This document shows positions 45,678 to 54,409 of a DNA stretch of 64,000 bases, piece after piece. Location of the stretch: positions 124,001 to 188,000 of the forward strand of contig NZ_FQTW01000005.1 in assembly GCF_900129035.1 (NCBI RefSeq). The letters run 5' to 3'. The notes beneath the pieces are model-generated. The model had not been told where the DNA came from. It did not search any database and saw only the letters and a list, made by a program, of their open reading frames with translations. The stretch's first letter is position 1. The number at the start of each line of letters is the position of its first letter. Source of the DNA: Psychroflexus salarius (GTDB taxonomy: Bacteria; Bacteroidota; Bacteroidia; Flavobacteriales; Flavobacteriaceae). The translations under genes were made by a program, and so were the position numbers.

Positions 45678-46127
45678 ATGTTAAGAACAATTTTTTTTAC
45701 ACTCGCTATTTTTGTTTCTACATTTAGTTTTGCTCAAACAGAACAAAAAGTTAGTGATGAACAATTAAAACAATTTGCAAATGCTTACCAAATCGTGCAA
45801 CAAGAAAGCATGAAAGTTCAACAGGAAATGATGGGCGTAATTCAAGAAGCCGGTTTGCAGCCACAACGTTTTAACGAAATGTACCAAGCAGAAAACAATC
45901 CCAACAAAACCGTTGAAGCAACGGATGAAGAAAAGAAAATGTTTGAGAAAGCAATGGGGAAAATTGAAAGTATGCAAGCTTCTATTCAAGCTAAGATGGA
46001 GGAAAAAGTGAAATCTAGTGGTATGGACATGAAAACTTACGAGTCTATCATGAATAAAATGAGAACAAGTCCAGAATTACAAAAACGCATTCAAACTTTA
46101 ATGATGAGTCAAGGTCAAGGAAAGTAA
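45678..46127 (+). CDS. Secreted DUF4168 protein
   Basis: This 149-residue protein has a signal peptide (MLRTIFFTLAIFVSTFSFAQ) and a helical DUF4168 domain with SDEQLKQFANAYQIVQQES, the linker around residues 70-80 and TYESIMNKMRTSPELQKRI. It is exported to the periplasm, and its function is unknown. It ends before a terminator shared with the convergent endonuclease gene. Confidence 0.85.
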   Translation: MLRTIFFTLAIFVSTFSFAQTEQKVSDEQLKQFANAYQIVQQESMKVQQEMMGVIQEAGLQPQRFNEMYQAENNPNKTVEATDEEKKMFEKAMGKIESMQASIQAKMEEKVKSSGMDMKTYESIMNKMRTSPELQKRIQTLMMSQGQGK

Positions 46128-46142
46128 CTTACTATTTCTAAT

Positions 46143-46176
46143 AAAAAAAGCCAAGTCGAAAGACCTGGCTTTTTTT
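46143..46176. terminator. Bidirectional terminator between DUF4168 and endonuclease genes
   Basis: The stem has a GCCAAGTC/GACCTGGC core with one mismatch and a GAAA loop, flanked by seven A and seven or more T. Confidence 0.88.
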
Positions 46177-46195
46177 TATATCAAGCTTGAAATAA

Positions 46196-48106
46196 TTAAT
46201 TGATAATTATTTTTTCAACTTGCTTAGCAGTAGTTGTATTAATTTCAAGTAAGTAAATACCTTTTGTCAAACCTTCAACTGAAATGCTATTGTTACTTGA
46301 AATTTTCAGTGTTCTGACTAATCTCCCATTTAAATCAAAAAGATGAATACTTTTAATGTCTTTAGAACTTTCAACTTGCAAACGATTACCTTCAACTGGA
46401 TTAGGAAACAGTTTTATATCAAATGACGTCTGTGACGAATTAATATTCAAAACATCGCCTTCAATAATAAAATTATCTACAGTCCATCGTGTAGCACTTT
46501 CACCATCGGTTGTATCGTACTTAAAAGCTAGATAAACACCACTCCCAGAAATTGATGAGATATCAATTTGACTAAAGGTGTAGACTTCTTCTGAGCCGCT
46601 TCCGTCTGAATGAAGAGGAATATTAATATTTGGAACAGCTGTCCAAGTTGAATTTGATGGTGACATTCCTCCCGAGTAATCGGTAGAGTAAACTAATTCT
46701 AAGGCTGTATTACCATAACTCGCATCAGTATAAAAGCTAAGTAGAGCAGATGAGCTTGTATCAAAATTAATTGGTGTTGAAGTGATTAACCAATCAATAC
46801 CAGATTGTGTTGACCCACCAGAAAATGCATTCATTTGGTAACTACCTGTGTTATTTTCTCCAAATTCTTCAGTACAACTCCACGTTAAATCACCTGATTC
46901 ATTAACAACTTCAAATTGTACCGTATTACAGTTATTAAAATCTTCATTGATAAGATAATCTGGAGTAGCTAAAGTTGTAACTTCTAGATTATTACTTGGG
47001 TTTGAGATATTACCAGTTCCATCTATAGCATAAACTCTAAAATTGTAAAGCGTTTCTGAATCAAGGTTAGTTACTTGATAAGAAAGTTGATCTTGAGATA
47101 AGTTAGCAATAACGACATTATCTTGTTCTACCTCGTAATTAGTAACGCCAGTATCATCTGTTGAAGCATCCCAACTTAACTCTACACTAGAACTTGTAAT
47201 ATTATTGGCTGTAATATTAGTTGGTGCAGTTGGTGCTTGTGTATCTGGGTTGGGATCCCAAATAAGCTGAACATATTCTGGGTGATCAATTAGTGGATTT
47301 CGATTGCCTTGAAAAGCAAACCCATTATTATTGCGGTCTATTTCACGTTGACTTACAGGGTCATTTAAGTGCCAATTAATCAATAAATCTATATACCATT
47401 GTACATAAAATTGATTAGGATCATTGTCGGTTAAAACTTCATTATTATCCCAACTTGAACTGAATTCTTGTTCATAACGGATGGCAAAATAGAGTACAGA
47501 TCTTGCAATGTCACCTTTAAACTCGTCTATAGGTTCAAAAACAGTTCCTGAATATCCTGGAAAAGTATTTGAGCCTTTTTTAGAACCGTTAGTAGAAGTC
47601 CATGTGGCATTATCTACTTCGCCAAAAGGATAACTACCGCGTTGCCCGTTAACATAGCCATCGGTTGGTATCACATGAAAATAATCATTCTTCATTGGTG
47701 AAGCACTATTAAAAGTCGATTGTGGAACTAAATGTTCACGATTATAGCAATCGTTTTCACTATTATAGTTACCACACTGTTGTGAATAGTGGTTGTAAAA
47801 ATAACTATCTTGACCATTTGGTATTTCAGAGTATAAATCTAAAACACTGCCATCATTTTCATAATAATTATCAGTGTCGCCACTGTTAGGGTTAGCATAG
47901 GCATCATATAAAGCACCATAACCTTGGTCTTGATGGAATGGATAACCGTTATTGTCATCAATATCGTCAATAATTAAATTTAAGGCAGTTTTTAAATTGT
48001 AACCATTGAGTCCTTGAGCAGAATCATAATATCCATTTGGGGCTTGAGCTAAACTAACTTGAAAGCTCATTAAACTAAAACCTAAAAAGGCAAAAAACTT
48101 CTTCAT
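46196..48106 (-). CDS. Secreted endonuclease I with FN3 domain and T9SS sorting signal
   Basis: From the ATG at 48106 the protein has 636 residues: a signal peptide ending SLAQA, an endonuclease I domain (about 20-280; NREHLVPQSTFNSASPMKND, YPFGEVDNATW), a fibronectin III domain (APTAPTNITANN, VELSWDASTDDTGVTNYEV), a jelly-roll choice-of-anchor-type domain, and a C-terminal T9SS type A sorting domain (LFPNPVEGNRLQV to KIIIN). It is an extracellular or surface-bound DNase that degrades environmental DNA. A longer frame to 48190 overlaps the methyltransferase gene and lacks a signal peptide. Confidence 0.92.
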   Translation of the reverse strand: MKKFFAFLGFSLMSFQVSLAQAPNGYYDSAQGLNGYNLKTALNLIIDDIDDNNGYPFHQDQGYGALYDAYANPNSGDTDNYYENDGSVLDLYSEIPNGQDSYFYNHYSQQCGNYNSENDCYNREHLVPQSTFNSASPMKNDYFHVIPTDGYVNGQRGSYPFGEVDNATWTSTNGSKKGSNTFPGYSGTVFEPIDEFKGDIARSVLYFAIRYEQEFSSSWDNNEVLTDNDPNQFYVQWYIDLLINWHLNDPVSQREIDRNNNGFAFQGNRNPLIDHPEYVQLIWDPNPDTQAPTAPTNITANNITSSSVELSWDASTDDTGVTNYEVEQDNVVIANLSQDQLSYQVTNLDSETLYNFRVYAIDGTGNISNPSNNLEVTTLATPDYLINEDFNNCNTVQFEVVNESGDLTWSCTEEFGENNTGSYQMNAFSGGSTQSGIDWLITSTPINFDTSSSALLSFYTDASYGNTALELVYSTDYSGGMSPSNSTWTAVPNINIPLHSDGSGSEEVYTFSQIDISSISGSGVYLAFKYDTTDGESATRWTVDNFIIEGDVLNINSSQTSFDIKLFPNPVEGNRLQVESSKDIKSIHLFDLNGRLVRTLKISSNNSISVEGLTKGIYLLEINTTTAKQVEKIIIN

Positions 48107-48119
48107 GTAATTGGAGTTA

Positions 48120-49331
48120 TTATTGTTTTTGTAAAGTTGCGAAATAAAAACCGTCGTAACCTGAGGTATGTGCCAGTATTTTTTCTTCATTAGTTAAACT
48201 AAATGTTTCACCTTCAACTGAATTTAAGAATTCTTGGACTTGCAGTTGATTTTCACTTGGAAAGATAGAACATGTCGCGTAAACTAGTTTACCACCAGAT
48301 TTTAACATCTTACTGTATTGTTTCAATATGTTTTGCTGTTCTTTTCTAATTCTGGCTATAAATTCTGGACTTAATTTCCATTTAGCATCAGGATTACGTC
48401 TTAAAACACCTAAGCCAGTACATGGTGCATCGATTAGAACTCGATCAGCCGAATTGTAAAGTTTTTTTACGACTTTTGAATTTTCTATGTGACGTGTGTC
48501 AATATTGTGAGCACCTGCGCGTTTAGCACGGCGTTTAAGTTCTTTTAACTTATTAGCGTAGATGTCTAAGGCAATAATTTGACCTTTATTTTCCATTAAA
48601 GCAGCCAAGTGTAGGCTTTTTCCGCCAGCGCCAGCACACGCATCTATAACACGCATTCCTGGTTTTACATCTAGCGCTTCAGCAATTTTTTGAGATGAAG
48701 CATCTTGAACTTCAAATAAGCCATCTTTAAAACTTTTGGTTTTGAAAACATCTTTACGTTCATAAAGTTCAAGTGCCAATGGGTATTTTGGAATTAACTT
48801 TGTCGAAATACCTTCATCGTCTAGTTGAAATTGGGCTTTCTTTGGTGATGTTTTAAGTGTATTTACTCTTAAAACTACAGGCGCTTGACTATTCAGCGCA
48901 TTAAGCTCTTTCGTCCATTTTTTCTCTCCAAGTTCTTTAACACCAAGCTCGTCAAGCCAATCTGGGACTGATTCACGGTATTTTCTAATTTTTGAAAGTT
49001 CATCAAATTTACCTTTAATACGTCTAGTTGGTGTGTCTTCAAACTGAGGCCAATCAGGTATTTCAATGCCCTTAAGTGTTGCCCAAACTGTAAATAATCT
49101 AAATAAATTAGGCCTAGAATAAGGTAATTTAACTTCTGCGATTTCAGCATATAAGCGTTGCCAACGAACAATATCGTAAGTCGTTTCGGCGATAAATCCG
49201 CGATCTCTTGAACCCCAACGTTTATCACGTTTTAGTGTTTTTGAGATTTCTTTATCAGCGTATTTATTATCGTTGAAAATTAAGTGCAGTGTATCTATAA
49301 CTGCAAAGACTAAATTCCTATGTAGGCGCAT
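48120..49331 (-). CDS. RsmB/NOP-family rRNA m5C methyltransferase
   Basis: The 403-residue protein has an N-terminal helical domain with DKRWGSRDRGFIAETTYDIV and a SAM-dependent catalytic domain: VQDASSQKIAEALDVKPGMR, VIDACAGAGGKSLHLA, ALDIYANKLKELKRR, the DAPCTGLGVLRRNPDAKW motif and the catalytic Cys in VYATCSIFPSEN. It methylates cytosine in rRNA or possibly tRNA. The ATG at 49331 is supported by a TAAATTTG box 15 bases upstream. Confidence 0.93.
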   Translation of the reverse strand: MRLHRNLVFAVIDTLHLIFNDNKYADKEISKTLKRDKRWGSRDRGFIAETTYDIVRWQRLYAEIAEVKLPYSRPNLFRLFTVWATLKGIEIPDWPQFEDTPTRRIKGKFDELSKIRKYRESVPDWLDELGVKELGEKKWTKELNALNSQAPVVLRVNTLKTSPKKAQFQLDDEGISTKLIPKYPLALELYERKDVFKTKSFKDGLFEVQDASSQKIAEALDVKPGMRVIDACAGAGGKSLHLAALMENKGQIIALDIYANKLKELKRRAKRAGAHNIDTRHIENSKVVKKLYNSADRVLIDAPCTGLGVLRRNPDAKWKLSPEFIARIRKEQQNILKQYSKMLKSGGKLVYATCSIFPSENQLQVQEFLNSVEGETFSLTNEEKILAHTSGYDGFYFATLQKQ

Positions 49332-49346
49332 TAACTGATTTTTGCG

Positions 49347-49354
49347 CAAATTTA
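49347..49354 (-). promoter_or_regulatory. -7 box TAAATTTG of the RsmB-like gene
   Basis: It matches the consensus and ends 15 bases before the ATG at 49331, just outside the 3' end of the preceding gene. Confidence 0.6.
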
Positions 49355-49359
49355 CATAA

Positions 49360-49800
49360 TTAGTCTTTAGTTGAAGATTTAGAACTGTATTGTTTTATGA
49401 GTTTTTTGTTAAAGTCATATTCAGCTTTTTTAAGCATCATAATTTGCTTCGGCGAAATAACCTTTTTCAAGGCATTAACATAATCAACTCTTATTTGATT
49501 GCGTTTTGTTTTATAATTGATGTAATCATCTAAAAGCTGATTAGCTTCGGTTTCAGAAAGTGATTTAATCTTGTCTAAACGCTTTTTTATGGAAGACCAT
49601 TGTTGATCTCTCAAATTATAATAAATGTTTGTATGTTTATTATATACTGGCCAAAATAATTTTGCTTCATCAGGTGTAAGTTGAAGTTCTTCTGTAAAAA
49701 AAGCTATTTTTAGACTTTCAATTTTGTCATCATCTTGAGCAAAACTCATGAGACTTAAACTAAGCGTGACTAATAAAATTATTTTCTTCATTTTACTCAT
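49360..49800 (-). CDS. Small secreted protein of the ECF sigma module (Spy/CpxP-like)
   Basis: The 146-residue protein has a signal peptide (MKKIILLVTLSLSLMSFAQ) and is otherwise helical and charged: KIAFFTEELQLTPDEAKLFW, FWPVYNKHTN, KNQIRVDYVNALKKVISPKQ. The layout resembles Spy/CpxP-like periplasmic helical proteins, and homologues are sometimes called sensor of ECF-type sigma factor. Two ATG starts are possible: 49800, which overlaps the upstream gene by 8 bases, and 49791. It belongs to the sigma/anti-sigma operon. Confidence 0.75.
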   Translation of the reverse strand: MSKMKKIILLVTLSLSLMSFAQDDDKIESLKIAFFTEELQLTPDEAKLFWPVYNKHTNIYYNLRDQQWSSIKKRLDKIKSLSETEANQLLDDYINYKTKRNQIRVDYVNALKKVISPKQIMMLKKAEYDFNKKLIKQYSSKSSTKD

Positions 49801-50254
49801 TTATAAAATCTTCTTCATAAAGATTGTCTCCTAAATATTCAGCAATTTCTTCTGAAGTCAATTGAGATTCTTCAAAATCGTTAAAATTTAAAGGAACATT
49901 GTTGTTAATATAATCTTCAGGATTTTCTAATTCTGTTTCTAAGTAATTTTCTATTTCAGATTGCTCAACATTAGAAAATGAATTTAACTTTTGATTATTT
50001 CTAGGCTGATTAAATGCAATGATGGCAATTATAAGAATAGCCGCTACTGAGCTTGAAATAAGTAAAATGCGTTGCTTTAGATTTATTACTTTTGACTCCT
50101 GAGGTAACTTTATCTCTAAATCCTCAAAATAGTTATCTGGCACTTTAAATACGTTCTTATCAACAAGGTCTAACTGATTAATTTTAAATTCCTTAAAATA
50201 ATTATCAGGGACTTTAAATCCAGATTTTTGATATGTGTCTTTTTGTTTATTCAT
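49793..50254 (-). CDS. Anti-sigma-like single-pass membrane protein
   Basis: This 153-residue protein has a cytoplasmic N-terminal region with two copies of a F-KVPDNYF motif (near residues 13 and 36), one membrane helix (LLISSSVAAILIIAIIAF, about residues 65-82) and an acidic periplasmic tail rich in Asn, Glu and Leu. Such VPxxYF-type proteins are common downstream of ECF sigma factors in Bacteroidota and probably restrain the sigma factor. It lies between the sigma factor and the secreted partner. Confidence 0.75.
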   Translation of the reverse strand: MNKQKDTYQKSGFKVPDNYFKEFKINQLDLVDKNVFKVPDNYFEDLEIKLPQESKVINLKQRILLISSSVAAILIIAIIAFNQPRNNQKLNSFSNVEQSEIENYLETELENPEDYINNNVPLNFNDFEESQLTSEEIAEYLGDNLYEEDFINE

Positions 50255-50286
50255 TTGATTTTTAGACTAGTGCTTTACTTTAAAGT

Positions 50287-50826
50287 TTAATTATTCTTCA
50301 AGTATTTTTCAATTTTTTTTGTGGCATGATGATAGTTAGATTTTAAAGCGCCTTCACTTGTGTTTAGTATTTCAGAAATATCTTTGTATGGTAAATTTTC
50401 AAAGTATTTCATTAAAAACACCTGTTTTTGTTTATCTGGAAGTGTTTCAATTGCTTTTTGTAATTTTAATTCAATTGCATCACCTTCAAAATAGACGTCA
50501 CTTTCTAATGAATTTAAAATAAAGTCTTTTAGCTCAGGAACACTAATATTTTTTTTCTTCGCTTTTTTGTTTAAGAATGTAATTGATTCGTTGGTTGCAA
50601 TTCGGTACATCCAACTATAAAGTTTACTTTCTCCTTTAAAGTTTTTTATATTTTTAAAAACCTTAATAAACGTATTTTGAAGGACATCATCTGCATCTTC
50701 ATGAATTTTCACCAAGTTTCTGATATGCCAATATAATCTTACTTTGTGTTGTTCGACTAATGCTGCGAAGGCTTCTTCCTTTCTTTTCCCTTGCTGTAAA
50801 TTCGATATGATTTCTTCTTCAGTCAA
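50287..50826 (-). CDS. ECF RNA polymerase sigma factor
   Basis: At 179 residues this is a sigma-70 family member with regions 2 and 4 only: DADDVLQNTFIKVFKNIKNF and LYSWMYRIATNESITFLN (region 2), and LPDKQKQVFLMKYFENLPYK with ISEILNTSEGALKSNYHHA (region 4). It is likely controlled by the membrane protein encoded just downstream. The target regulon is unknown; a trio of sigma factor, membrane anti-sigma and secreted partner suggests envelope stress sensing. It follows the exporter gene by 9 bases. Confidence 0.93.
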   Translation of the reverse strand: MTEEEIISNLQQGKRKEEAFAALVEQHKVRLYWHIRNLVKIHEDADDVLQNTFIKVFKNIKNFKGESKLYSWMYRIATNESITFLNKKAKKKNISVPELKDFILNSLESDVYFEGDAIELKLQKAIETLPDKQKQVFLMKYFENLPYKDISEILNTSEGALKSNYHHATKKIEKYLKNN

Positions 50827-50835
50827 GCTTTGTCC

Positions 50836-52671
50836 TTATTCAAATGATTGCATTTCAACTAATTTCATATAGGTGCCTTTTTTCGCCATTAACTCGTCAT
50901 GCTTTCCTTGTTCAACAATTTCACCTTTTTGTAGCACAATTATTTTATCGGCATTTTGAATAGTTGAAAGTCTATGCGCAATAACAACAGATGTTCTGTT
51001 TTTCATCATGTTTTCAAGTGCTTTTTGAACCAGTCGTTCACTTTCGGTATCTAAGGCTGAAGTTGCTTCATCAAGGATCATAATCGGCGGATTTTTAAGA
51101 ACGGCTCGGGCTATAGAAAGCCGTTGTTTTTGACCACCACTAAGTTTATTACCACTATCACCAATATTAGTTTCTATACCTTTAGGTAAACTATTTACAA
51201 ACTCAAAAGCATTAGCTATTTTTAAAGCTTTGATTAGCTCATCATCAGTAGCATCAGGTTTTCCAATTCGTAGGTTTTCAGCAATTGTGTCATTAAACAA
51301 AATTGAATCTTGCGTCACGAGTCCCATCAATTGGCGTAAATCTTTTTGTTTTAAGTTTTTAAGCTTGATATCATCAATAGATATTTCACCTTTATTTGTA
51401 TCGTAAAATCTGGTTAACAGATTAGCAATAGTAGATTTTCCGCTACCTGATTGGCCAACTAAAGCTAGCGTTTCTCCTTTCTTGATATGCGCAAAAAAGT
51501 TTTTTAAGACATATTCATCTTCATATTTAAACCATAAGTTTTTAATTGATATGGCTTTTTTAAAGTCAGTTTTTGGAATAGCTTCTTTTGAGTCTTGAAT
51601 CCTGTTTTCAGTCTCAAGAATTTCTAAAACACGCTCTGCAGCTGCGTTTCCTTTTTTAACATTGTAGCTTGCTTTTGAAATTCCTTTAGCTGGTGTAAGA
51701 ATATTGTAAGCTAACCCCATGTAGGCAATAAAGCTACTTCCGTCTAATAAACCTTCATTTAAAACCATATTGCCGCCATACCATAATAACACAGCAATGA
51801 CTGCAATACCTAAAAATTCAGATGCCGGTGAGGCTAAATTTTGACGATTAAGTAATGAATTAGAATAATTGAAAAAATTTTCGGTTGAAGATTTAAACTT
51901 GTTGTAAAAGATAGATTCAGCATTAAAACCTTTAATAATTTTAAGTCCGCCTAAAGTTTCTTCTAAAATTGACAAAAAGTAACCTTGTTCTTTTTGAACT
52001 TTATCAGATTGCTTTTTGAGTGATTTACCGATTAATGATATTAAAAAACCAGAAATTGGTATAAAAATAAACACAAATATAGTAAGCTTAACACTTATTA
52101 GTAACATGGCAAAAATGGTGACTAATATGGTCAGTGGCTCACGTACAATTAGTTCTAAAATAGATAAAAATGAATGTTGAATTTCAAGTACGTCACTAGT
52201 AATTCTGGCAATTGTATCGCCTTTTCGTTTTTCAGAGTAATGAGATAGTGGCAGTTCTATTGTTTTTTTATACAAAGCGTTTCTTAAGTCCTTTAATACA
52301 CCATTTCGCAAAAAAGTGATAAAAAACATGGCTAAATAATTAGCTAAATTTTTGAGTAAAAATAAAATAACGACTAAGCCGATGACTAACATTAATGCTT
52401 TTGAAGCATCATCTTCTGCAAAACTATTGACTTGGTAAGCAAAATAATCTTTGAAATAGTCTTTTGCTGAAGTAATACCTTCGTAGGTAGGCTTTTGAAT
52501 CACGTCTTCTTTACCACATTCATTTTGTCCAAATAAGACATCAAGCATTGGAATCAACGCTAAAAATGAAAGTGCACTAAAAATAGCATAGAAAATATTA
52601 GCTATGATATTTAAAATTGCGTAGCGTTTATAAGGAATCGCAAAGCGAATAATTTTTTTAAAGTAGGTCAT
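50836..52671 (-). CDS. MsbA-like ABC exporter (half transporter)
   Basis: The 611-residue protein has a six-helix membrane domain (about residues 1-330; ending with SFIAYMGLAYNILTPAKGIS) and a nucleotide-binding domain with Walker A GQSGSGKST, Q-loop VTQDSILF, signature LSGGQKQRLS and Walker B IMILDEATSALD, then H-loop IAHRLST. It resembles lipid and drug exporters; MsbA flips lipid A-core. Its place between phosphoglucomutase and the stress sigma factor suggests envelope lipid or glycolipid export, but a multidrug role is possible. Confidence 0.9.
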   Translation of the reverse strand: MTYFKKIIRFAIPYKRYAILNIIANIFYAIFSALSFLALIPMLDVLFGQNECGKEDVIQKPTYEGITSAKDYFKDYFAYQVNSFAEDDASKALMLVIGLVVILFLLKNLANYLAMFFITFLRNGVLKDLRNALYKKTIELPLSHYSEKRKGDTIARITSDVLEIQHSFLSILELIVREPLTILVTIFAMLLISVKLTIFVFIFIPISGFLISLIGKSLKKQSDKVQKEQGYFLSILEETLGGLKIIKGFNAESIFYNKFKSSTENFFNYSNSLLNRQNLASPASEFLGIAVIAVLLWYGGNMVLNEGLLDGSSFIAYMGLAYNILTPAKGISKASYNVKKGNAAAERVLEILETENRIQDSKEAIPKTDFKKAISIKNLWFKYEDEYVLKNFFAHIKKGETLALVGQSGSGKSTIANLLTRFYDTNKGEISIDDIKLKNLKQKDLRQLMGLVTQDSILFNDTIAENLRIGKPDATDDELIKALKIANAFEFVNSLPKGIETNIGDSGNKLSGGQKQRLSIARAVLKNPPIMILDEATSALDTESERLVQKALENMMKNRTSVVIAHRLSTIQNADKIIVLQKGEIVEQGKHDELMAKKGTYMKLVEMQSFE

Positions 52672-52682
52672 TAATTTTAAAT

Positions 52683-54404
52683 TTAGGCAATGCCTAATTC
52701 AGTTACAATACGGTTGAGTTTAGCTTCAAGGTTTAAAGAAACTTCATTAAAGTCTTCTTTTTTACTTAAAGCCGAATTAACGCTGATGTAAAATTTAATT
52801 TTTGGTTCAGTACCACTTGGTCTTGCGGCAACTTTTGTACCGTTTTCAGTATAAAAAATAAGCACATTAGATTTAGGTACACTTAAAGTGTAGCTGCTAT
52901 GGTCTTGTTTGTTTGTTGCAATACTTGTTTGGTAATCTTCAATTAAAACAATTTTTTCACCATCAATTGTTTCGATCGGTTGTTGTCGAAGGCTAACCAT
53001 TTTTTGCTTGATTTCTTCAGCACCTTCAATTCCTTTTTTAACTAAAGCTACTAGTTTTTCTTTAAAGTAGCCATGATCAATATAAAGCTGAATAAGCTTT
53101 TCGTAAAGACTTAAACCGTTTGCTTTTAGCTGGGCTGCCATTTCGCAAACTAACAAAATTGAAGTTACTGCATCTTTATCACGTACGAAGTCTCCAACCA
53201 TAAAGCCAAAACTTTCTTCACCACCGCCAATAAAATTAAGTTCTGGATAATCTTTAATTAATTTAGCAATCCATTTAAAACCTGTTAAACTCTCTTTGTA
53301 TTCAACGCCATAACTTTCAGTTAAAACGCGCATCATTGGTGTAGAAACAATGGTTGATGCTACGAATTCACTTTGATTTAGCTTAGATTTTTTTTGCCAT
53401 TGTTCTAGTAAAAATGCCGTCATTAAAACCATTGTTTGGTTACCATTGAGCAATTGAAGTTCACCTTGCAAATCACGAACAGCAATTCCTAAGCGATCAC
53501 TATCTGGATCTGTACCAATAACTAAATCGCTGTTTGTTTTTTTACCTAATTTTAAAGCAAGTTCTAGTGCTTCAGGTTCTTCTGGGTTAGGTGATTTAAC
53601 TGTTGGAAATTTTCCATTTGGTTCAGCTTGCTCTTCTACAATATGAAGGTTTTTATAGCCTGCTTGCTTTAGCGTTTGGGGTACTAAAGTGATTGATGTG
53701 CCATGTAGCGAAGTAAACGCAATATTTAGTTTATTTTTTGCTTCAGTTGGTGTAGAAAAGCTACCGTTTTTGATCACGTCATTTATAAATGCTTGATCGG
53801 TAGTTTCGTCTAACTCTTTAATTAATTCGTGATTGGCTTCGAATTTAATTTCATTAAACTGTAGTTGCTCAATTTCAGCAATAATTTCATGATCTTGAGG
53901 CGGAACAAGTTGTCCGCCATCTTTCCAATAGACTTTGTAGCCATTATATTCTGGTGGATTGTGACTTGCAGTAAGAACAATGCCACAGTGACAATCTAAA
54001 TGCTTGACTGAATAGGATAGAAGCGGTGTTGGGCGTAATTCTGGAAAGATGTAGGCTTGAATTCTGTTTGCAGAAAAGACACTGGCAACCTCGTAAGCAA
54101 ATTTTTTACTGTTGTGTCTGCAATCGTAGGCAATTGCTACTTTTAGTTGCTCGTTTGGGAATGATTTTTTAAGGTAATTAGCAATTCCTTGTGTGTTTTT
54201 ACCAAGGGTATACTTATTAATTCGGTTAGTGCCAGCGCCCATAACACCTCGCATTCCGCCAGTGCCAAAGGCTAAATTTTTATAAAACGCTTCTTCCAAG
54301 TTTTTTGGGTCATTCGAGATGAGCTCTTGAACTTCATTAACAGTTTGTTCGTCAAAAATATGTTTATCTAGCCAAGATTTAGCTTTTTCGATTACTATTT
54401 TCAT
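52683..54404 (-). CDS. Phosphoglucomutase/phosphomannomutase family enzyme
   Basis: The 573-residue protein of the alpha-D-phosphohexomutase superfamily shows the active-site loop LTASHNPPEYNGYKVYW (phospho-Ser near residue 146), the metal loop GTDPDSDRLGIAV, the sugar-binding GGEESFGFM and the phosphate-binding RPSGTEPKIKFYI. It resembles PgcA-type or phosphopentomutase-like members. It interconverts hexose 1- and 6-phosphates for nucleotide sugar synthesis; exact substrate uncertain. It lies 5 bases behind the glycosyltransferase gene, consistent with glycan supply. Confidence 0.93.
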   Translation of the reverse strand: MKIVIEKAKSWLDKHIFDEQTVNEVQELISNDPKNLEEAFYKNLAFGTGGMRGVMGAGTNRINKYTLGKNTQGIANYLKKSFPNEQLKVAIAYDCRHNSKKFAYEVASVFSANRIQAYIFPELRPTPLLSYSVKHLDCHCGIVLTASHNPPEYNGYKVYWKDGGQLVPPQDHEIIAEIEQLQFNEIKFEANHELIKELDETTDQAFINDVIKNGSFSTPTEAKNKLNIAFTSLHGTSITLVPQTLKQAGYKNLHIVEEQAEPNGKFPTVKSPNPEEPEALELALKLGKKTNSDLVIGTDPDSDRLGIAVRDLQGELQLLNGNQTMVLMTAFLLEQWQKKSKLNQSEFVASTIVSTPMMRVLTESYGVEYKESLTGFKWIAKLIKDYPELNFIGGGEESFGFMVGDFVRDKDAVTSILLVCEMAAQLKANGLSLYEKLIQLYIDHGYFKEKLVALVKKGIEGAEEIKQKMVSLRQQPIETIDGEKIVLIEDYQTSIATNKQDHSSYTLSVPKSNVLIFYTENGTKVAARPSGTEPKIKFYISVNSALSKKEDFNEVSLNLEAKLNRIVTELGIA

Positions 54405-54409
54405 TGTAA

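Noticed and set aside
48107-48190. Upstream start for the endonuclease I gene
   Set aside because: It overlaps the methyltransferase gene and hides the signal peptide that begins at 48106.
48893-49228. A 111-codon frame inside the RsmB-like gene, same strand but different frame
   Set aside because: The overlapping methyltransferase frame has all conserved motifs; this one has none.
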